Positions 63,770 through 64,000 of a DNA stretch of 64,000 bases are shown piece by piece (the first letter of the stretch is position 1; each line of letters opens with the position of its first letter). The notes below the pieces were generated by a model. That model was not told the origin of the DNA. It saw only the letters and a list, made by a program, of their open reading frames with translations, and made no database searches. This stretch comes from Apostichopus japonicus. Taxonomy: Eukaryota; Echinodermata; Holothuroidea; Aspidochirotida; Stichopodidae. Where the stretch lies: contig NC_092562.1 in assembly GCF_037975245.1 (NCBI RefSeq), positions 14,267,521 to 14,331,520 of the forward strand. Reading direction: 5' to 3'. Both the position numbers and the translations under genes were made by a program.

Positions 63770-64000
63770 CTGAACACCGTGGAGTGTTATCTCAGTGGTT
63801 AACGCCGGTACCTTTCAATCATAAGGTCCCCGGTTCGAGTCACTCCAAGATTAATATATGTTGTCCAGTTACAGAGTTGTTGACAATTTAATAACAATTC
63901 ATTATCATGGACGATAATATGAATGTAAGAGACTGACTTCGGTCAGCTTGCGGCTTTGATTTAAGCCAATGAGGCTTCTTCGCGAGTTCCTGCTTGCAGG
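63770..64000 (+). mobile_element. tRNA-derived SINE, cut by the window end
   Basis: A box within GTTATCTCAGTGGTTAACGC, B box GGTTCGAGTCA, then the same body as 38395-38585 (GAGACTGACTTCGGTCAGCT, GCGAGTTCCTGCTTGCAGG). It has an extra stretch (about 63868-63918) absent from that copy. Confidence 0.8.

Overview
The window is eukaryotic and metazoan. Its genes are split by GT-AG introns, and more than half of it is transposon-derived, satellite or foldback DNA. tRNA-derived SINEs, non-LTR retrotransposon relics, hAT-type MITEs with 8-bp target duplications, and a secreted TIL-plus-fibrinogen-domain gene suggest a marine invertebrate deuterostome. An echinoderm such as a sea cucumber is my best guess, but that is inference, not proof.

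Four genes and one pseudogene can be reconstructed by exon. (1) 1038-7898 (+) and (2) 31499-41655 (+) are tandem cytosolic sulfotransferase paralogues. Each has six exons of identical length (214, 227, 130, 95, 193, 113 nt), an open frame of 323 residues, and a shared upstream block of about 180 bp. (3) 18126-22880 (+), between them, is a secreted TIL/fibrinogen-C-domain gene broken by a SINE inside a coding exon, a 2-bp frameshift and a splice-phase mismatch. (4) 43011-47092 (-) is a complete four-exon NDUFA7 (complex I subunit, 115 aa). (5) 52664-60876 (-) is the C-terminal 350 residues of fukutin in five exons; the 5' exons lie beyond or were not found.

Layout: 1-8 kb sulfotransferase 1; 8-18 kb repeats, with a 4.79-kb CACTG-ended transposon carrying a 1.5-kb palindrome; 18-23 kb pseudogene; 23-31 kb nested repeats, including an 891-bp GATATC array; 31-42 kb sulfotransferase 2, its introns swollen by LINE, SINE, hAT and microsatellite DNA; 43-47 kb NDUFA7; 47-52.6 kb sparse DNA with a LINE 3' end; 52.6-61 kb fukutin, with a tandem array of duplicated splice donors; 61-64 kb SINEs and a long GACT microsatellite.

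The genes do not form one pathway. The sulfotransferases would use PAPS to sulfate small molecules, NDUFA7 belongs to mitochondrial respiration, and fukutin acts in Golgi glycosylation of dystroglycan-type substrates.
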